Source of the DNA: Bradyrhizobium yuanmingense
GTDB lineage: Bacteria > Pseudomonadota > Alphaproteobacteria > Rhizobiales > Xanthobacteraceae
Direction of reading: 5' to 3'
Length of the DNA: 64,000 nucleotides
Assembly (NCBI RefSeq): GCF_029167105.1
Contig: NZ_JARFML010000040.1
Span: 1-64,000 of the forward strand
Under the pieces are notes generated by a model. It made no database searches, was not told where the DNA came from, and saw only the letters and a program-made list of their open reading frames with translations. Shown one piece after another: positions 40,417 through 49,361 of the stretch. Each line of letters begins with the position of its first letter. The first letter of the stretch is position 1. The translations under genes were made by a program, and so were the position numbers.

Positions 40417-41831
40417 CCGCGAACCTTCTCGCCTTCATTTGCGGCCCACCATGGGCCTGGATCGATTGGAGTGCCGTCTTTACGGAACTCGACATACAGC
40501 ACAGGTTGACTCGCATTGGTGGCGAGAATGGAAGCGACCTGAGAGGTCGACCCCATGGTCGCGACCGGCTCCCCCGTGAGCACAAACTGGCCGATGTTGA
40601 CCGAAATGCGCTCCATCCCGGCGATCAGGACATGATACCCGCCCCCGGCATTGAGGATCAAGAGTTGTCCATAGCTGCGGAATGGGCCGGCATACACAAC
40701 CCAGCCATCACACGGCGTCGTGACCTGGGCGCCGGGCTTGGTCGCCAGCGAAATGCCCTTCTGGACGCCGCCGGCCCCGTCGGAACCGCCAAAGTCCCTG
40801 ATCTTGTTACCGTTAACCGGAAGCGGCAGGAGACCCCTGGCCGAGGCAAAGGCGATCGCCGGGGTGGTGCGGGACTTGTCCTTGAACGCGCCCGGGCCCT
40901 GTTTGGCGCTGGCGGCCGCGTTTGCCGCCGCCAGTTTGGCCTCCTTGGCCTCGGCCTGCCTTGCGGCCTCTGCGGCTTTCTCGGCCGCCCTGGCGGCGGT
41001 TTGCAGGTCCTGCTCCATCTTGGCGATCAGCCCCTGGAGATCGCCGACCTGCCTTGACAGTGCGATCGCGCGCGCGCTTTCGGCATCGAGGTCTTTTTCC
41101 CGTGCGGACTGCTGACGCTGCCGTTCCTCGATCAGGGCGGTGAGCCGGGTCTGGTCGCTCCTGACCTTGTCGCGGTCGGAGGCGAGCTGATCGCGCTCGG
41201 TGGCGATGGTCTTGCGCAAAGCCACGAGCTCGCCGAGCTCGCTTGCGATCTTCTCGGCGCGGCCGCGCAATTCCGGCACGACGGCGCCAAGCAGCATCGC
41301 GGTGCGCAAGGATTGCAGCGCATCTTCGGGCCGCACCAGCAGCGCCGGCGGCGTGCGCCGGCCGGCGCGCTGCAAGGCCGCCAGCACCTCGACGATGTCG
41401 GCACGGCGCGAATCCAGCGAAGCGCGCATCTGCTGCTCGCGGCCGTTCAGCGTTCGCAGCCGCGCCTCGGCCTCGTCGATCTTGGTTTCCACGGCGCGCA
41501 CATTGGCGGCGGTGTCGATCAGCTGCTGATTGAGCTGGGTGCGGTCCTGGCCAAGCGCGGTGATCTCGGCCTTCAGCTTGGCTTGCGCTTCTTCCGCGCT
41601 TCGTTGCCTCGCTCGCGCGGCCTCCAGCTCCTGCTCGCGCTGCTTGATCGCGTCGGGCGACACCGCCGCGGTCTGCGGCGGCGCCGGCGTCTGAGCTTGC
41701 GCGAGGCTTTCTTCGGCGAAGAGGCTTGCTTCGGCGAAGAGGCTTGCGCCGGCGAGGCCGGTGATCAGCAGGAGGTTGAGGAGCGGCGCTCGCATCGTGT
41801 CGGCAAAGGTGCTCGTTGTGGCGCGCATCAT
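40413..41831 (-). CDS. envC: EnvC-like murein hydrolase activator, LytM domain
   Basis: A 472-residue exported protein with a signal peptide, two long coiled-coil regions (about 50-290, rich in Glu/Ala/Arg) and a C-terminal LytM/M23 domain. The usual zinc ligands are not intact: the HxxxD position reads VQKGISLA and the final HxH position reads LYVEFR. This fits EnvC, whose LytM domain is catalytically dead and activates amidases at the septum. Overlaps of four bases with both rlmH and ctpA show tight coupling. Confidence 0.9.
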   Translation of the reverse strand: MMRATTSTFADTMRAPLLNLLLITGLAGASLFAEASLFAEESLAQAQTPAPPQTAAVSPDAIKQREQELEAARARQRSAEEAQAKLKAEITALGQDRTQLNQQLIDTAANVRAVETKIDEAEARLRTLNGREQQMRASLDSRRADIVEVLAALQRAGRRTPPALLVRPEDALQSLRTAMLLGAVVPELRGRAEKIASELGELVALRKTIATERDQLASDRDKVRSDQTRLTALIEERQRQQSAREKDLDAESARAIALSRQVGDLQGLIAKMEQDLQTAARAAEKAAEAARQAEAKEAKLAAANAAASAKQGPGAFKDKSRTTPAIAFASARGLLPLPVNGNKIRDFGGSDGAGGVQKGISLATKPGAQVTTPCDGWVVYAGPFRSYGQLLILNAGGGYHVLIAGMERISVNIGQFVLTGEPVATMGSTSQVASILATNASQPVLYVEFRKDGTPIDPGPWWAANEGEKVRG

Positions 41832-42310
41832 GCGCGGTGATAGGGATGGCCGGCCAGGATGGTGGCGGCCCGATACAGCTGTTCCAGAAGCATGACGCGG
41901 ACCATTTGGTGCGGCCAGGTCGCAGAGCCGAACGCGATCGCGAGCTTGGCCTTACGGCGCAATTCGGGCGAAAGTCCGTCCGCCCCTCCGATCACGAAGA
42001 TAGTATGTCCGGCGCCTTCGTCGCGCCAGCGCGCCAGATGCCGTGCGAATACGGTGGATTCCAGATTCTGGCCGCGCTCGTCCAGCGCCACCAGGATCGC
42101 CTTGTCAGGAATATGCGCCGAGATCGCCGCGGCCTCTTCAGCCATCCGCGTTGCGGCGTCGCGCGCGCGGCTTTCGGCAACTTCATAGACACTGAGCCCG
42201 CGGAAGCCGAGTTTGCCGCCGGCTTCGCAGTACCGTTCGAAATAGCGGTCTGCAAGCTCCCGTTCGGGGCCCTGCTTCAGCCGGCCCACCGCAATGACAG
42301 CAACACGCAT
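41828..42310 (-). CDS. rlmH: 23S rRNA (pseudouridine1915-N3)-methyltransferase RlmH
   Basis: A 160-residue SPOUT methyltransferase that methylates pseudouridine 1915 in helix 69 of 23S rRNA. It starts MRVAVIAVGRLKQGPERELA and has the SAM-binding knot FVIGGADGLSPE followed by the C-terminal EQLYRAATILAGHPYHR. Length is exactly typical. The stop overlaps the envC start. An 91-bp gap separates it from rsfS. Confidence 0.95.
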   Translation of the reverse strand: MRVAVIAVGRLKQGPERELADRYFERYCEAGGKLGFRGLSVYEVAESRARDAATRMAEEAAAISAHIPDKAILVALDERGQNLESTVFARHLARWRDEGAGHTIFVIGGADGLSPELRRKAKLAIAFGSATWPHQMVRVMLLEQLYRAATILAGHPYHRA

Positions 42311-42401
42311 GATTTTCGAGTCGCGTTGACGAGACCGCGCGCAACACGCGCGCGCACGACGCTAGCATGCGCGTCAGCCGATTCGAAATCGGCCTTTGAG
42401 C

Positions 42402-42824
42402 CTAGATCGCCTTCGCCGCCCCTGGGCCCTGCGTGTACAACCTCTCGAGGTTGTAGAACTCGCGGACCTCGGGTCGGAACACGTGCACGATCACCTCGCC
42501 GGAATCGATCAGCACCCAGTCGCAATTGGGCAAGCCCTCGACATGGATGTTCTTGATGCCGTTTTCCTTGAGGCTCTTGGTGACGTTTTCCGCGATCGCG
42601 CCGACGTGCCGGTTCACCCGGCCGGTGGTGACGATCATGTAGTCGGAGTACGCCGATTTGCCGCGAAGGTCGATGGTGACCGTCTCTTCCGCCTTCATGT
42701 CCTCGAGGCGGGAGAGGATCAGGCTCAGCGTCTTGTCGGCGTCGGGTTGCGCCTTCAAGGCCGCAGCTTTGGTCGATGTTTTACGCGTAGGCTTGGCAAC
42801 CTTGGGTAAAACAGGCTTGGACAA
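42402..42824 (-). CDS. rsfS: Ribosomal silencing factor RsfS
   Basis: A ~140-residue protein: a basic N-terminal extension (KVAKPTRKTSTKAA) followed by the RsfS/Iojap domain (LSLILSRLEDMKAEETVTID; SDYMIVTTGRVNRHVGAIAE; DWVLIDSGEVIVHVFRPEVR). It binds ribosomal protein L14 and blocks subunit joining in starvation. The start is uncertain: TTG at 42824 is in frame, but no good ribosome site precedes it and a CTG seven codons earlier is also possible. Confidence 0.92.
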   Translation of the reverse strand: MSKPVLPKVAKPTRKTSTKAAALKAQPDADKTLSLILSRLEDMKAEETVTIDLRGKSAYSDYMIVTTGRVNRHVGAIAENVTKSLKENGIKNIHVEGLPNCDWVLIDSGEVIVHVFRPEVREFYNLERLYTQGPGAAKAI

Positions 42825-42967
42825 TACAGATGCGGTCAGGGACCATTCCTTTCACTGTATCGCGAACGCCGAATCCGGGCGCCCACTGGTTACACTACAT
42901 CATGTGGGGTTAAGGGTTTCAATATGCCAGAGAGACCGAAATCCCCACCAGGTCCGCACACTTCGTC

Positions 42968-43612
42968 TCACTTCGTACCTTTCCAGCTCCCGTCCGGGTT
43001 CCGTAGGCCGGTGGATGAGAGATTCAGCTTCAATCCGGTCAGGAACACCCAGGCCGGTGCCGGCCGATCTGCAAGCTGGACCGCCTTGTTCTCGGGCAGA
43101 CGGTAGCGCGATAACGCCTGGGCCGCGGGCGAGCCGAGCGCACGAAAACTCTGCGGGGGGCGATCGATCACTGCCATCGGCACCTGGGCGGCGATGCGCC
43201 GCCAGTCCTGCCAACGATGGAATTGAGCGAGATTGTCGGCGCCCATGATCCAGACAAAGCGCAAGCCAGGGAAGCGGCGGCGCAAGGTGTTGATCGTGTC
43301 GATAGTATAGCGGGTGCGAATGACGGATTCGAGACAGCTCACCTCGATGCGCGGATCATCGGCGACCTCGCGCGCGGCCTGCATGCGCTCGCCGAGCTCG
43401 TGCAGCGTGCCGTTCTCCTTGAGCGGGTTGCCTGGTGTGACCAGCCACCAGACGCGATCGAGCTGCAATCGCTTCAGCGCGAAGCGGCTGATCGCGCGGT
43501 GCGCCTGATGCGGCGGGTTGAACGAGCCGCCGAGCAGGCCGATGCGCATGCCCGGCGTCGAGGGCGGAACCGCTTGCGCCACGAAGCGCGGCACGACGAG
43601 ATTGTTGCTCAA
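42968..43612 (-). CDS. nadD: Nicotinate-nucleotide adenylyltransferase
   Basis: A 214-residue NMNAT-family enzyme of NAD synthesis. The nucleotidyltransferase motif is LLGGSFNPPHQAHR, with WLVTPGNPLKENG, WIMGADNLAQFHRW, and the C-terminal LSSTGLRNP in place of the common ISSTxIR. It starts with TTG at 43612, 19 bp after proA; an ATG at 43549 would start directly at the Rossmann strand. Order proA-nadD-rsfS-rlmH is the standard rhizobial one. Confidence 0.94.
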   Translation of the reverse strand: MSNNLVVPRFVAQAVPPSTPGMRIGLLGGSFNPPHQAHRAISRFALKRLQLDRVWWLVTPGNPLKENGTLHELGERMQAAREVADDPRIEVSCLESVIRTRYTIDTINTLRRRFPGLRFVWIMGADNLAQFHRWQDWRRIAAQVPMAVIDRPPQSFRALGSPAAQALSRYRLPENKAVQLADRPAPAWVFLTGLKLNLSSTGLRNPDGSWKGTK

Positions 43613-43631
43613 TGCCCGCGCCCCGCGACGT

Positions 43632-44927
43632 CTACGGCCGGGTCTGTCCGGTGCCGCGGACGCGATATTTGAAGCTCGTCAATTGCTCGGCGCCGACCGG
43701 GCCGCGGGCGTGGAAGCGGCCGGTGGCAATGCCGATCTCGGCGCCGAACCCGAACTCGCCGCCATCGGCAAACTGCGTCGAAGCGTTGTGGAGCACGATC
43801 GCGGAATCGACCTCGCTCAGGAACTTGCTCGCCGCAGCCTCATCCGCGCTCACGATTGCATCGGTGTGATGCGAGCCGTGGTCCTGGATGTGCGCGATCG
43901 CGCCCTCGACGCCGTCCACCACTTTCGCCGCGATGATCGCGTCGAGATATTCGGTGTCCCAATCCTCCTCGCTCGCCGGCTTGACGCGCGCATCGGTCTT
44001 CTGCACGGCCTCGTCGCCGCGGACCTCGCAGCCGGCATCGAGCAGCATCTCGACCAGCGGCTTCAGGCTCGATGCAGCGGCGGCACGATCGACCAGCAGC
44101 GTCTCGGCCGCGCCGCAGACGCCGGTGCGTCGCATCTTGGCATTGAGCACGATCGACTTCGCCATGGCGAGGTCGGCGCTGCCGTCGACATAGACGTGGT
44201 TGACGCCTTCGAGATGCGCGAAGACAGGCACGCGCGCTTCCTGCTCGACGCGCGCGACGAGGCTCTTGCCGCCGCGCGGCACGATCACGTCGATGGCGCC
44301 GCTCAGCCCCGACAGCATCATGCCGACCGCGGCGCGGTCGCGCGTCGGCACCAGCGTGATCGCAGCTTCCGGCAGGCCGGCTTCGCGCAGGCCCTGCACC
44401 AGGCACTCATGGATGGCGCGGCAGGAGCGGAAACTGTCCGAGCCGCCGCGCAGGATCACGGCATTGCCCGACTTCAGGCACAGCACGCCGGCATCGGCCG
44501 CAACGTTCGGCCGGCTCTCGAAGATCACGCCGACGACGCCGAGCGGCACGCGGACGCGCTCGATGGACATGCCGTTCGGCCGCTGCCAGCGCTCGGTGAC
44601 GACGCCGATGGGATCGGCGATGCCGCGCACAATGCCGATGCCTTCGGCCATGCCCTCGATGCGCGCCGGCGTCAGCGTCAGGCGGTCGATGAAGGAGGAG
44701 GTCATGTTGCCGGAGGCGCGGGCCTCCGCGACGTCCTCGGCATTGGCGGCAAGAATCGCGGCCGAGTTGGCGCGGATTGCCCGCTCCATCGCCTCGAGCG
44801 CGCGGTTCTTCTGCTCCGGCGGCGCCAGCGCCAGCACGCGCGCGGCAGCGCGGGCACGGGTTCCGAGATCGGACATCAGCGCCTGAAGATCGGCATTGCC
44901 GTCAACGGCTTTGAGGGGGGCGGCCAT
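43632..44927 (-). CDS. proA: Glutamate-5-semialdehyde dehydrogenase
   Basis: A 431-residue NADPH-dependent gamma-glutamyl phosphate reductase, the second step of proline synthesis. It has the aldehyde-dehydrogenase fold with GVVGVIFESRPNVAADAG, the PRGGKSLVARV segment, and the catalytic Cys in RTGVCGAAETLLVDR. It lies 164 bp downstream of proB with a small repeat between them, so it is probably in the same transcript. Confidence 0.97.
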   Translation of the reverse strand: MAAPLKAVDGNADLQALMSDLGTRARAAARVLALAPPEQKNRALEAMERAIRANSAAILAANAEDVAEARASGNMTSSFIDRLTLTPARIEGMAEGIGIVRGIADPIGVVTERWQRPNGMSIERVRVPLGVVGVIFESRPNVAADAGVLCLKSGNAVILRGGSDSFRSCRAIHECLVQGLREAGLPEAAITLVPTRDRAAVGMMLSGLSGAIDVIVPRGGKSLVARVEQEARVPVFAHLEGVNHVYVDGSADLAMAKSIVLNAKMRRTGVCGAAETLLVDRAAAASSLKPLVEMLLDAGCEVRGDEAVQKTDARVKPASEEDWDTEYLDAIIAAKVVDGVEGAIAHIQDHGSHHTDAIVSADEAAASKFLSEVDSAIVLHNASTQFADGGEFGFGAEIGIATGRFHARGPVGAEQLTSFKYRVRGTGQTRP

Positions 44928-45046
44928 GGGGTCAAAACCTTCTGCTAAGGCGGTGTCCTAGCACGGAAATCCCGCTTTTGCGAAGGGCGGGGAGGGTATG
45001 GCAGGGGTTCGGGTAGCGGGCCGGCTGGGCCTCTGGCCTAGCTCCG

Positions 45047-45079
45047 GCGTCATGGCCGGGACAAGCCTGGGCATGACGG
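45047..45079. repeat. Short palindromic repeat between proB and proA
   Basis: GCGTCATGGCCGGGACAAGCC with TGGGCATGACGG: a reduced version of the element inside the atp operon, recognised by the CATGACG end and GGCCGGG/CCTGGGC arms. Confidence 0.55.
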
Positions 45080-45091
45080 CTTGTTCGGCCC

Positions 45092-46213
45092 TTACCCGCC
45101 CACCACCAGATCGTCCCGATGGATCATCTCCGCGCGGCCGCTGATGCCGAGGATGGTCATCACATCCGGGGAGGAGCGGCCCTTGATCCGCTCGGCATCA
45201 TCGACGTCATAGGCGATCAGGCCGCGGCCGACCTCGCTGCCGTCGGGGCCGCGCACGATCACGGCATCGCCGCGGGCGAACTGGCCCTCGACCTTGATCA
45301 CGCCGGCCGGCAGCAGGCTGGCGCCGGCACGCAGCGCGGTCACGGCACCGGCATCGATGGTGAGCGTGCCCTTCGGCTCCAGCGTGCCGGCGATCCAGCG
45401 TTTGCGCGAGGTGATGGGATTGGCCGGCGTCAGGAACCAGGTGCAGCGGCCGCCATTGGCGATCGCCTGCAAGGGATGCTCGATCTTGCCGGAGGCGATC
45501 AGCATATGCGTGCCTCCGGTCGTCGCGATCTTGGCGGCCTCGACCTTGGTGCGCATGCCGCCGCGCGAAAACTCGGACTCGGCATCGCCCGCCACCGCCT
45601 CGATCTCCGAGGAGATGCTGTCGACGACGGGAATGAGTTTTGCGTTCGGGTTGTTCTTCGGCGGGGCGTTGTAGAGCCCGTCGATGTCGGACAGCAGCAC
45701 CAGCAGGTCTGCGCTCGCCATGGTCGCGACGCGCGCGGCGAGGCGATCATTGTCGCCGTAGCGGATCTCGGTGGTCGCCACCGTGTCGTTCTCGTTGATC
45801 ACGGGGATCGCGCGCCATTCCAGGAGCTTGCCGATGGTGGAGCGCGCGTTGAGATAGCGGCGGCGCTCCTCGGTGTCCTGCAGCGTCACCAGGATCTGGC
45901 CGGCGCCGATACCGTGGGCGCCAAGCACCTCCGACCAGATCCGCGCCAGCGCGATCTGGCCGACCGCGGCTGCGGCCTGGCTCTCTTCCAGCTTCAGCGG
46001 TCCGCGCGGCAATTTCAGCCGGCTGCGGCCGAGCGCGATCGAGCCGGAGGAGACGACGAGGACGTCGCGCCCTTCCTTGTGCAGCTTGGCCATGTCGTCG
46101 GCGAGCGCAGCGAGCCAGGACGCGCGCACCTCGCCCTTGTCGGAATCGACCAGCAGCGCTGAGCCGACCTTGACGACGATGCGGCGGAATTGACTGAGTT
46201 CGGGGCTGGCCAT
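45092..46213 (-). CDS. proB: Glutamate 5-kinase
   Basis: A 373-residue kinase for the first step of proline synthesis. The amino-acid kinase domain has RRIVVKVGSALLVD, VSSGSIALGRSRL, INENDTVATTEIRYGDND and LLSDIDGLY; the C-terminal PUA domain follows (SLLPAGVIKVEGQFARGDAV). The ATG at 46213 (MASPELSQF) gives the normal length; the frame is open far upstream but that part is antisense to the Bug gene. Confidence 0.97.
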   Translation of the reverse strand: MASPELSQFRRIVVKVGSALLVDSDKGEVRASWLAALADDMAKLHKEGRDVLVVSSGSIALGRSRLKLPRGPLKLEESQAAAAVGQIALARIWSEVLGAHGIGAGQILVTLQDTEERRRYLNARSTIGKLLEWRAIPVINENDTVATTEIRYGDNDRLAARVATMASADLLVLLSDIDGLYNAPPKNNPNAKLIPVVDSISSEIEAVAGDAESEFSRGGMRTKVEAAKIATTGGTHMLIASGKIEHPLQAIANGGRCTWFLTPANPITSRKRWIAGTLEPKGTLTIDAGAVTALRAGASLLPAGVIKVEGQFARGDAVIVRGPDGSEVGRGLIAYDVDDAERIKGRSSPDVMTILGISGRAEMIHRDDLVVGG

Positions 46214-46393
46214 GTCTCTGTGTGCTGGCGAATGACGGCGAAGCGACAGGCGGCGCCGATAAGCCCTGCTTTTGCAGCAGGACGGGGACCGGCGCAAGGC
46301 AGCCGGATGGTAAACGGTGTACGTTTGCCTTGCGTCAGCCCGTCCATCTGGCTCAAATGGTGGCAACGATAAGCGGACCAAAAGAGGAAACGA

Positions 46394-47359
46394 ATGGATC
46401 GGCGCAAATTCATGGCCGGATGCTTCGGCCTGCCCCTGCTGGCGCAGGCGGGCGGGGTGCAAGCGCAGGCCGGGCTGACGAAGATCATCTTCCCGTTCGC
46501 AGCGGGTGCCGGCGGTGACACGCTGTGCCGGCTGATCGCGCAGGAGATGGCCCCGGTGCTGCAACGGACCATTGTGGTCGAGAACCGTACCGGCGGCGAC
46601 GGGCTGATCGGCATCAAGGCGGTGAAGGGCGCAAGCCCCGACGGCAGCACGGTGCTGGTGACGACCGGGCCGACCATGTACCTGCTGCCGATGGTGGAGA
46701 CGACGCCGAGCTTCGACACGGCGAAGGACTTCATGCCGGTGTCACTGCTGGCGCGATTTGAATTCGCCGTCGTGATCGGCCCAGGGGTCGACGCCCCGGA
46801 CTTCAAGAGCTTCGTCTCCTGGCTGAAGGCGAATCCGGGCAAGACCTCGTTCGGCGTGCCGAGCAACGGCACCATTCCGCATTTCACCGGCTCCAAGCTC
46901 GAGAAGGATCTCGGCATTCCCCTGACCCGCGTGCCCTATCGCGGCAGCGCGCCGATCCTCAACGACCTCGTCGGCGGACATATCTCGTTCGGCATTGTGA
47001 CATTGGCCGATGCGCTGCCGCAGCACCGCGCCAAGGGCGTGAAGATCATCGCGGCCTCGAGTGCCGAGCGCTCGCCGTTCGTGCCTGACGTTCCGACGCT
47101 GAAGGAGAGCGGCATCGATCTCGTCGCGGACGCCTGGTACGGCATGTGGCTTCCCGCCGGCAGCCCGCCGGAGTTTGCCAGCAAGCTCGGCGCGGCTGCG
47201 AGCGCCGCGCTCGCAAAGCCCGAGGTGAAGGAGAAGCTGACCGCGATCGGGATGATCCCCGTCGGCAGCAATGCGGACGGGTTATCGAAGGAACTCGCCG
47301 CGAACACCGCGCTGTGGCAGCCGATCGTGAAGGCGACGGGATATAAGATCACGAATTGA
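46394..47359 (+). CDS. Bug-family substrate-binding protein (TctC-like), orphan
   Basis: A 321-residue periplasmic binding protein. It has a Tat-like or Sec signal (MDRRKFMAGCFGLPLLAQAG), the Bug signature KIIFPFAAGAGGDTLCRLIA, ENRTGGDGLIGIKAV and the typical VPYRGSAPILNDLVGGHI. Such proteins feed tripartite tricarboxylate transporters (TctAB), but no membrane partner is nearby. It lies on the plus strand between proB and a sulfatase, interrupting the usual obgE-proB order. AGAGGAAA lies before the ATG. Confidence 0.88.
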   Translation: MDRRKFMAGCFGLPLLAQAGGVQAQAGLTKIIFPFAAGAGGDTLCRLIAQEMAPVLQRTIVVENRTGGDGLIGIKAVKGASPDGSTVLVTTGPTMYLLPMVETTPSFDTAKDFMPVSLLARFEFAVVIGPGVDAPDFKSFVSWLKANPGKTSFGVPSNGTIPHFTGSKLEKDLGIPLTRVPYRGSAPILNDLVGGHISFGIVTLADALPQHRAKGVKIIAASSAERSPFVPDVPTLKESGIDLVADAWYGMWLPAGSPPEFASKLGAAASAALAKPEVKEKLTAIGMIPVGSNADGLSKELAANTALWQPIVKATGYKITN

Positions 47360-47370
47360 GGTCTCTCTCC

Positions 47371-47456
47371 CGTCATTGCGAGGAGCCCTTGCGACGAAGC
47401 AATCCAGACTGTCTCCGCGGAAAGACGCTGGATTGCTTCGCTGCGCTCGCAATGAC
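47371..47456. repeat. Dispersed palindromic repeat, family B
   Basis: CGTCATTGCGAGGAGCCC, AAGCAATCCAGACTG, then CTGGATTGCTTCGCTG and GCTCGCAATGACAG. It sits in the convergent gap between the Bug gene and the sulfatase gene. Confidence 0.85.
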
Positions 47457-47507
47457 AGTGTGATTGATGCTCGATCGTATCGTTGATGCAGAGCTGCGGA
47501 CGGCAAC

Positions 47508-49148
47508 TCAGATCTTCGCGCGCTGGGCGATGCCGTCCTTGATCGCGGTGAGCTCTTTCTCGTCCCAGATGCCGATCAGGACGCCGTTCTTCACCTGCAG
47601 CTGGTTATCCGCATAGGCCGCGATCTTCTCGCGCGGCGTGGTGATGTGGCCGCTGGGATGCAGCGCCCAGTCGAACAGCTCGGCCTGCAGCCGCGCGATG
47701 ATGTCGGCGCAATCAGGGTCGTCACCGCGATCGACATATTCCTCCGGATCGGTTTCGAGGTCGTACAGCATCGGGCGGAAGCCGGAGGCGTGGATGTATT
47801 TCCAGCGGCCGTCGAACACCATGAACAGGCGACAGCGTTCGATCGGCTGGTTCAGCTTCAGCCGCACGTCCTGCATGGAATAGTCGTATTCGGAGAACGC
47901 CACCTTGCGCCAATCGGGCGGCGTCGACCCACGCAGCAGCGGCAGCAGCGAACGTCCTTCGAGAATGTGGCCCGGCACCTTGCCGCCGAAATAATCGACG
48001 AAGGTCGGCGCGAGATCGATTCCCTCGACCAGCGCATCGCTGCGCGTGCCGCGCGTAGCGTCGGCCTCCTGCGAGGGATCGATGACGATCAGCGGGATCT
48101 TTGCGGACTGCTCGTGGAATAGGTCCTTCTCGCCCATCCAGTGATCGCCGAGATAATCGCCATGATCGGAGGTGAATACGATCATGGTGGTGTCGAGCAG
48201 GCCGCGTGCCTCCAGAAATTTCATCAGCACGCCCATCTGGTCGTCGATCTGGGTGATCAGGCCCATATAGGTCGGGATCACCTTCTCGCGGGCATCGTCG
48301 CGCGCCATGTTGCGGGAGTAGCGCATGTCCATGTAGGCGCCGAACACCGGGTGCGGATTCTGCCGCTCGCGCATCGAACGGATCGCCGGGATCATGTCAT
48401 CGGTCGAATACATGCTGGCATAGGGCTCGGGGGCAATATAGGGCCAGTGCGGCTTGATGTAGGACAGATGCAGGCACCACGGCCGCCCGTCGGCCTCGGC
48501 CTCGGCCTCGCTGATGAAATCCATCGCCCGGCGCGTCATGTAGGGTGTCTCGGAATGCTCGTCCGGCACCCGCGCGGCCTTGTCGGCGTGCACCAGCAGC
48601 CAGCCGTTCTGCAGCGAGCCGTCCTCGGCAGCTCCGGAATTGGCCCAATGCTCCCAGGGATTGGGCGCGTCGAAGCCCTGCTTTCGCAGATATTCGTCGT
48701 ATTTCGGCCGTGGCCGTCCCGTCGGATGCAGGCCGTCGTCGCGCTCATAGGGCTCGAACCCGCATTCGGCGACATGCACGCCGATCACGGATTCCGGCGG
48801 GATGCCGAGCGCCTTCATGCCTTCGATATCAGGCGCCATGTGGGTCTTGCCGACCAGCACGTTGCGCACGCCGATCTTGTTGAGATGATCGCCGAGCGTG
48901 GGCTCACCGACCCGCAGCGGCCAGCCGTTCCAGTGCGAGCCGTGCGAGCGCATGTAGCGGCCGGTGTAGAACGACATCCGCGAGGGACCGCAGATCGGCG
49001 ACTGCACATAGGCCTTCGTGAACAGCACGCCGCGCCTGGCCATGGCGTCGATATTCGGCGTCTTCAGCGTGGGATGGCCGGTGCAGCCGAGATAATCATA
49101 GCGAAGCTGGTCGCACATGATCCAGAGAACGTTCTTCGCGCGCGCCAT
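47508..49148 (-). CDS. Sulfatase / phosphonate-monoester-hydrolase-like enzyme
   Basis: A 546-residue alkaline-phosphatase-superfamily hydrolase. The active-site motif CGPSR with C53 is the C-x-P/A-S-R formylglycine signature, so activity would require a formylglycine-generating enzyme. A metal-site Asp is D13 in WIMCDQLRYDY, and a second metal site is in VFTSDHGDYLGDHWMGEKD. Length fits the larger arylsulfatase/PMH branch; there is no signal peptide, so it is cytoplasmic. The substrate (sulfate or phosphonate ester) cannot be read. Confidence 0.88.
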   Translation of the reverse strand: MARAKNVLWIMCDQLRYDYLGCTGHPTLKTPNIDAMARRGVLFTKAYVQSPICGPSRMSFYTGRYMRSHGSHWNGWPLRVGEPTLGDHLNKIGVRNVLVGKTHMAPDIEGMKALGIPPESVIGVHVAECGFEPYERDDGLHPTGRPRPKYDEYLRKQGFDAPNPWEHWANSGAAEDGSLQNGWLLVHADKAARVPDEHSETPYMTRRAMDFISEAEAEADGRPWCLHLSYIKPHWPYIAPEPYASMYSTDDMIPAIRSMRERQNPHPVFGAYMDMRYSRNMARDDAREKVIPTYMGLITQIDDQMGVLMKFLEARGLLDTTMIVFTSDHGDYLGDHWMGEKDLFHEQSAKIPLIVIDPSQEADATRGTRSDALVEGIDLAPTFVDYFGGKVPGHILEGRSLLPLLRGSTPPDWRKVAFSEYDYSMQDVRLKLNQPIERCRLFMVFDGRWKYIHASGFRPMLYDLETDPEEYVDRGDDPDCADIIARLQAELFDWALHPSGHITTPREKIAAYADNQLQVKNGVLIGIWDEKELTAIKDGIAQRAKI

Positions 49149-49240
49149 GCGTTGTCCCTGCAGTTTATTGTTCGATGCTGCGCTATCGCGGGCGCGAAGA
49201 CAAGCCAGCGCTCAAGTCCGGCTGTGCCACCAGGACCGAA

Positions 49241-49345
49241 CCTCATCCTGAGGCCCGCGCAGCGGGCGTCTCGAAGGATGGCCGCGGGTGAGGGCCGGGC
49301 CATCATGGTTCGAGACGCGCGTTCCGCGCTCCTCACCATGAGGGT
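49241..49345. repeat. Dispersed palindromic repeat, family D
   Basis: CCTCATCCTGAGG at the left, GGGCCATCATGGTTCGAGACGC in the centre, and CTCCTCACCATGAGGGTCTC at the right, with CGTCTCGAAGGATGGCC inside. This is a different sequence family from A and B. It occupies the spacer between the sulfatase and obgE, both minus strand. Confidence 0.75.
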
Positions 49346-49361
49346 CTCTCAGCGAGATTTG

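Noticed and set aside
49241..49345. Insertion-sequence terminal repeats next to obgE
   Set aside because: There is no transposase gene between or near the arms; the unit is a short intergenic palindrome.
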